DNA of 7,285 bases. It comes from JAGXOF01 sp046545575. Lineage in GTDB: Bacteria; Chloroflexota; Dehalococcoidia; SZUA-161; SpSt-899. The notes beneath the pieces are model-generated. The model ran no database searches, was not told where the DNA came from, and saw nothing but the letters and a program-made list of their open reading frames with translations. The DNA is taken from positions 1 through 7,285 of the forward strand of contig JBKGZM010000086.1 of NCBI GenBank assembly GCA_046545575.1. The letters are read 5' to 3'. This document shows, piece by piece, positions 5,874-7,285 of the stretch (positions are counted from its first letter, which is position 1; every line of letters begins with the position of its first letter). Position numbers and translations under genes: made by a program.

Positions 5874-7193
5874 GTGCATACACACAATAACACTTCAGAG
5901 CGCCGTGGCATATTCTATGGATGGATCGTGTTAGCCGCGGCATTTGTGATACTGGTTCTGGGTTTTGCCATCCGGAATACCTTCTCTGTATTCTATCCCG
6001 CTATTGTAGAGGAGTTCAGCTGGAGCCGGGGAAATACCGCTGTGATGTTTTCCTTGACTATCCTCATCTATGGCTTATCAGCCCCCATCGCGGGGAGCTT
6101 GGTAGACAGGTTTAGCCCGAAGGCAGTGTTCGCCATGGGTGGGGGCATCATGGGAATAGGCCTAGCCTTGTGCAGCCTGGCTACCGCACAGTGGCAGTTC
6201 TACCTCCTCTATGGGGTTGTAGTGGCTATTGGGTTCAGCCTAGCAGGATGGGGACCAGTGAGTGCCATAATCTCCAATTGGTTTGCCGCGAGGCGAGGCC
6301 TCGCGTATGGCATTCTGGCTGCTGGATTTGGGGGTAGCCTGGTTTCAGCTTCTTTTGCCCAGTTTCTAATCTCCACCTTTGGGTGGCAGATAGCATACAT
6401 TATCATGGGCATCCTCGCCGGATGCGTTATTGTGCCACTGGCTCTCTTCGCAGTATACGGTCATCCTGAGGATAAAGGACTCACCTCCGACGACAGGCCC
6501 CAAATCTCAAACGGCGCAGGGCAGGAACGTGAAGAGCAATGGAGAACCACAACCTGGACGCTTCGGCGAGCGCTTAAGACGCATCAATTCTGGCTCCTAT
6601 TTTTGATCGGGTTCTGTCTTCTAGGTCTTGCTGAACAAATAGCGATAGCACATCAGGTCTACTTCCTCAGGGATATAGGCTACACGCCCGGAATGGCAGC
6701 GGGAATCTACAGCGTATTCGGCTGCGTCTTTGTGGTCGGGACACTGTGCAGCTATTTCTCAGACAGGGTTGGGCGGGAGGGTGTCTTCATACCCAGCTGC
6801 ATCCTCGCCGCGGTGGGGACCTCTCTTTTATTCTTGATGGAGGATGCGTCTCAACCATGGATGGCTTTCCTGTTTGCCGTGTGTCTTGGCTTAGGCTTAG
6901 GCGCTGCTGGACCAGTCTTTTACAGCACAGTCGCCGATCTCTTCCAAGGTAGATACTTCGGATCGATTCAGGGCACTGTAGTCTTCGGGTTCTCCCTGGG
7001 TGGTGCCATCGCGCCGTGGCTTGCCGGATTCCTCTATGACAGTACTCACAGCTATTTCATTGCTTTCGTGATACTCTTGATCTCCTTTATAGCCTCTGCA
7101 CTACTGATGTGGGCGGTTGCACCACGACGGGTAAGAAAAGTATCAGGAAAGACTCTCCACAATGCATCTGCCCGATATACCGTATACCGTTAG
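5874..7193 (+). CDS. MFS transporter, OFA/monocarboxylate-carrier-like
   Basis: This complete 439-aa major facilitator carrier has about twelve hydrophobic segments (near 17-37, 57-77, 85-103, 110-133, 143-165, 172-195, 238-260, 274-295, 304-322, 330-350, 364-388 and 393-416) and a hydrophilic central loop at 196-236. The MFS motif between helices 2 and 3 appears as GSLVDRFSPK (74-83) and again in the second half as SYFSDRVGRE (293-302). The FYGWIVLAAAF opening (14-24) and WFAARRGLAYGI (136-147) are typical of the oxalate/formate-antiporter and monocarboxylate-carrier group, so a small organic anion is a fair guess but not shown. The start is the GTG at 5874, with AGGA 6 nt upstream; no other in-frame ATG occurs before the second helix. 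It lies beyond the ftsY terminator and should be transcribed on its own, though I found no convincing promoter. A link to the AOR cluster is possible but only by proximity. Confidence 0.88.
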   Translation: MHTHNNTSERRGIFYGWIVLAAAFVILVLGFAIRNTFSVFYPAIVEEFSWSRGNTAVMFSLTILIYGLSAPIAGSLVDRFSPKAVFAMGGGIMGIGLALCSLATAQWQFYLLYGVVVAIGFSLAGWGPVSAIISNWFAARRGLAYGILAAGFGGSLVSASFAQFLISTFGWQIAYIIMGILAGCVIVPLALFAVYGHPEDKGLTSDDRPQISNGAGQEREEQWRTTTWTLRRALKTHQFWLLFLIGFCLLGLAEQIAIAHQVYFLRDIGYTPGMAAGIYSVFGCVFVVGTLCSYFSDRVGREGVFIPSCILAAVGTSLLFLMEDASQPWMAFLFAVCLGLGLGAAGPVFYSTVADLFQGRYFGSIQGTVVFGFSLGGAIAPWLAGFLYDSTHSYFIAFVILLISFIASALLMWAVAPRRVRKVSGKTLHNASARYTVYR

Positions 7194-7233
7194 CATTTGA
7201 TCCCTTTCCGCACTTGCAGAGGCGATATGTACG

Positions 7234-7284
7234 TGTCAAGTCATTTAACTAGGTAACCGAACTGGGGGTTGTTGAGTCATTTAA
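7234..7284 (+). repeat. Two 15-bp direct repeats (TGTYRAGTCATTTAA) with a 36-bp period
   Basis: TGTCAAGTCATTTAA at 7234-7248 and TGTTGAGTCATTTAA at 7270-7284 match at 13 of 15 positions, and the last ten bases (AGTCATTTAA) are identical. They start exactly 36 bp apart. The second copy runs to the window edge, so more copies may follow. Repeated TGT-starting units near an end are a known feature of IS21-type insertion sequences; arm sites for an integrase or a short non-coding repeat are alternatives. The rest of 7194-7285 shows no gene or clear terminator. Confidence 0.5.
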
Positions 7285-7285
7285 A

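Noticed and set aside
5854..5882. TTGACA (5854-5859) as the -35 of an MFS promoter
   Set aside because: At 17-bp spacing the -10 would be CATACA, only three of six matches, and it would lie inside the coding sequence after the GTG start.
5867..5890. Seven-codon ORF (MNSAYTQ) overlapping the MFS start
   Set aside because: It begins inside the ribosome-binding region of the MFS gene and shows no leader-peptide or attenuator features; it looks like chance.

Overview
The window (7,285 bp, roughly half G+C) looks like a chromosomal piece of an anaerobic bacterium. The combination of a tungsten/molybdenum aldehyde:ferredoxin oxidoreductase, a reductive-dehalogenase/QueG-type iron-sulfur protein and an rnc-ftsY pair whose FtsY has no long acidic N-terminal domain suggests the Chloroflexota, perhaps Dehalococcoidia. 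That placement rests on the feel of the sequences, not on a search, and is tentative.

Left part (1-4082, minus strand). Read right to left, this is one co-directional cluster. It starts with a broken FadR/GntR-type regulator that keeps only its ligand-binding FCD domain. Next come a 607-aa aldehyde:ferredoxin oxidoreductase family protein, a 261-aa short-chain dehydrogenase/reductase, and a 284-aa two-cluster [4Fe-4S] protein of the QueG/RdhA superfamily with no Tat signal. The gaps are 33-39 bp, and the last three genes each have a clear Shine-Dalgarno sequence, so they probably form an operon. The cluster may continue past the left edge. A plausible but unproven theme is cytoplasmic redox conversion of an alcohol, aldehyde or acid (or an acyl-type substrate), with NAD(H) used by the SDR and low-potential electrons passing between the AOR and the Fe-S protein.

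Middle (4075-5746, plus strand). This is a housekeeping block. A near-consensus promoter (TTGACA-N17-TATCAT) drives rnc (RNase III), and ftsY (signal recognition particle receptor) overlaps the rnc stop by 8 bp. The promoter lies inside the decayed 5' end of the regulator, so this is where the accessory cluster meets the core genome. A perfect 14-bp inverted repeat after ftsY looks like a terminator and may work in both directions.

Right part (5874-7285). A complete 12-helix MFS carrier resembling the oxalate/formate-antiporter (OFA) group is followed by a short non-coding tail. The tail holds two copies of a 15-bp TGT-starting direct repeat exactly 36 bp apart, possibly the end of an insertion sequence whose body lies outside the window.

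The most interesting items are the AOR-SDR-QueG/RdhA-like gene set, the decapitated regulator at its head, the change of a usually acidic RNase III catalytic position to glycine, and the terminal repeats. No tRNA, rRNA or CRISPR array was seen.
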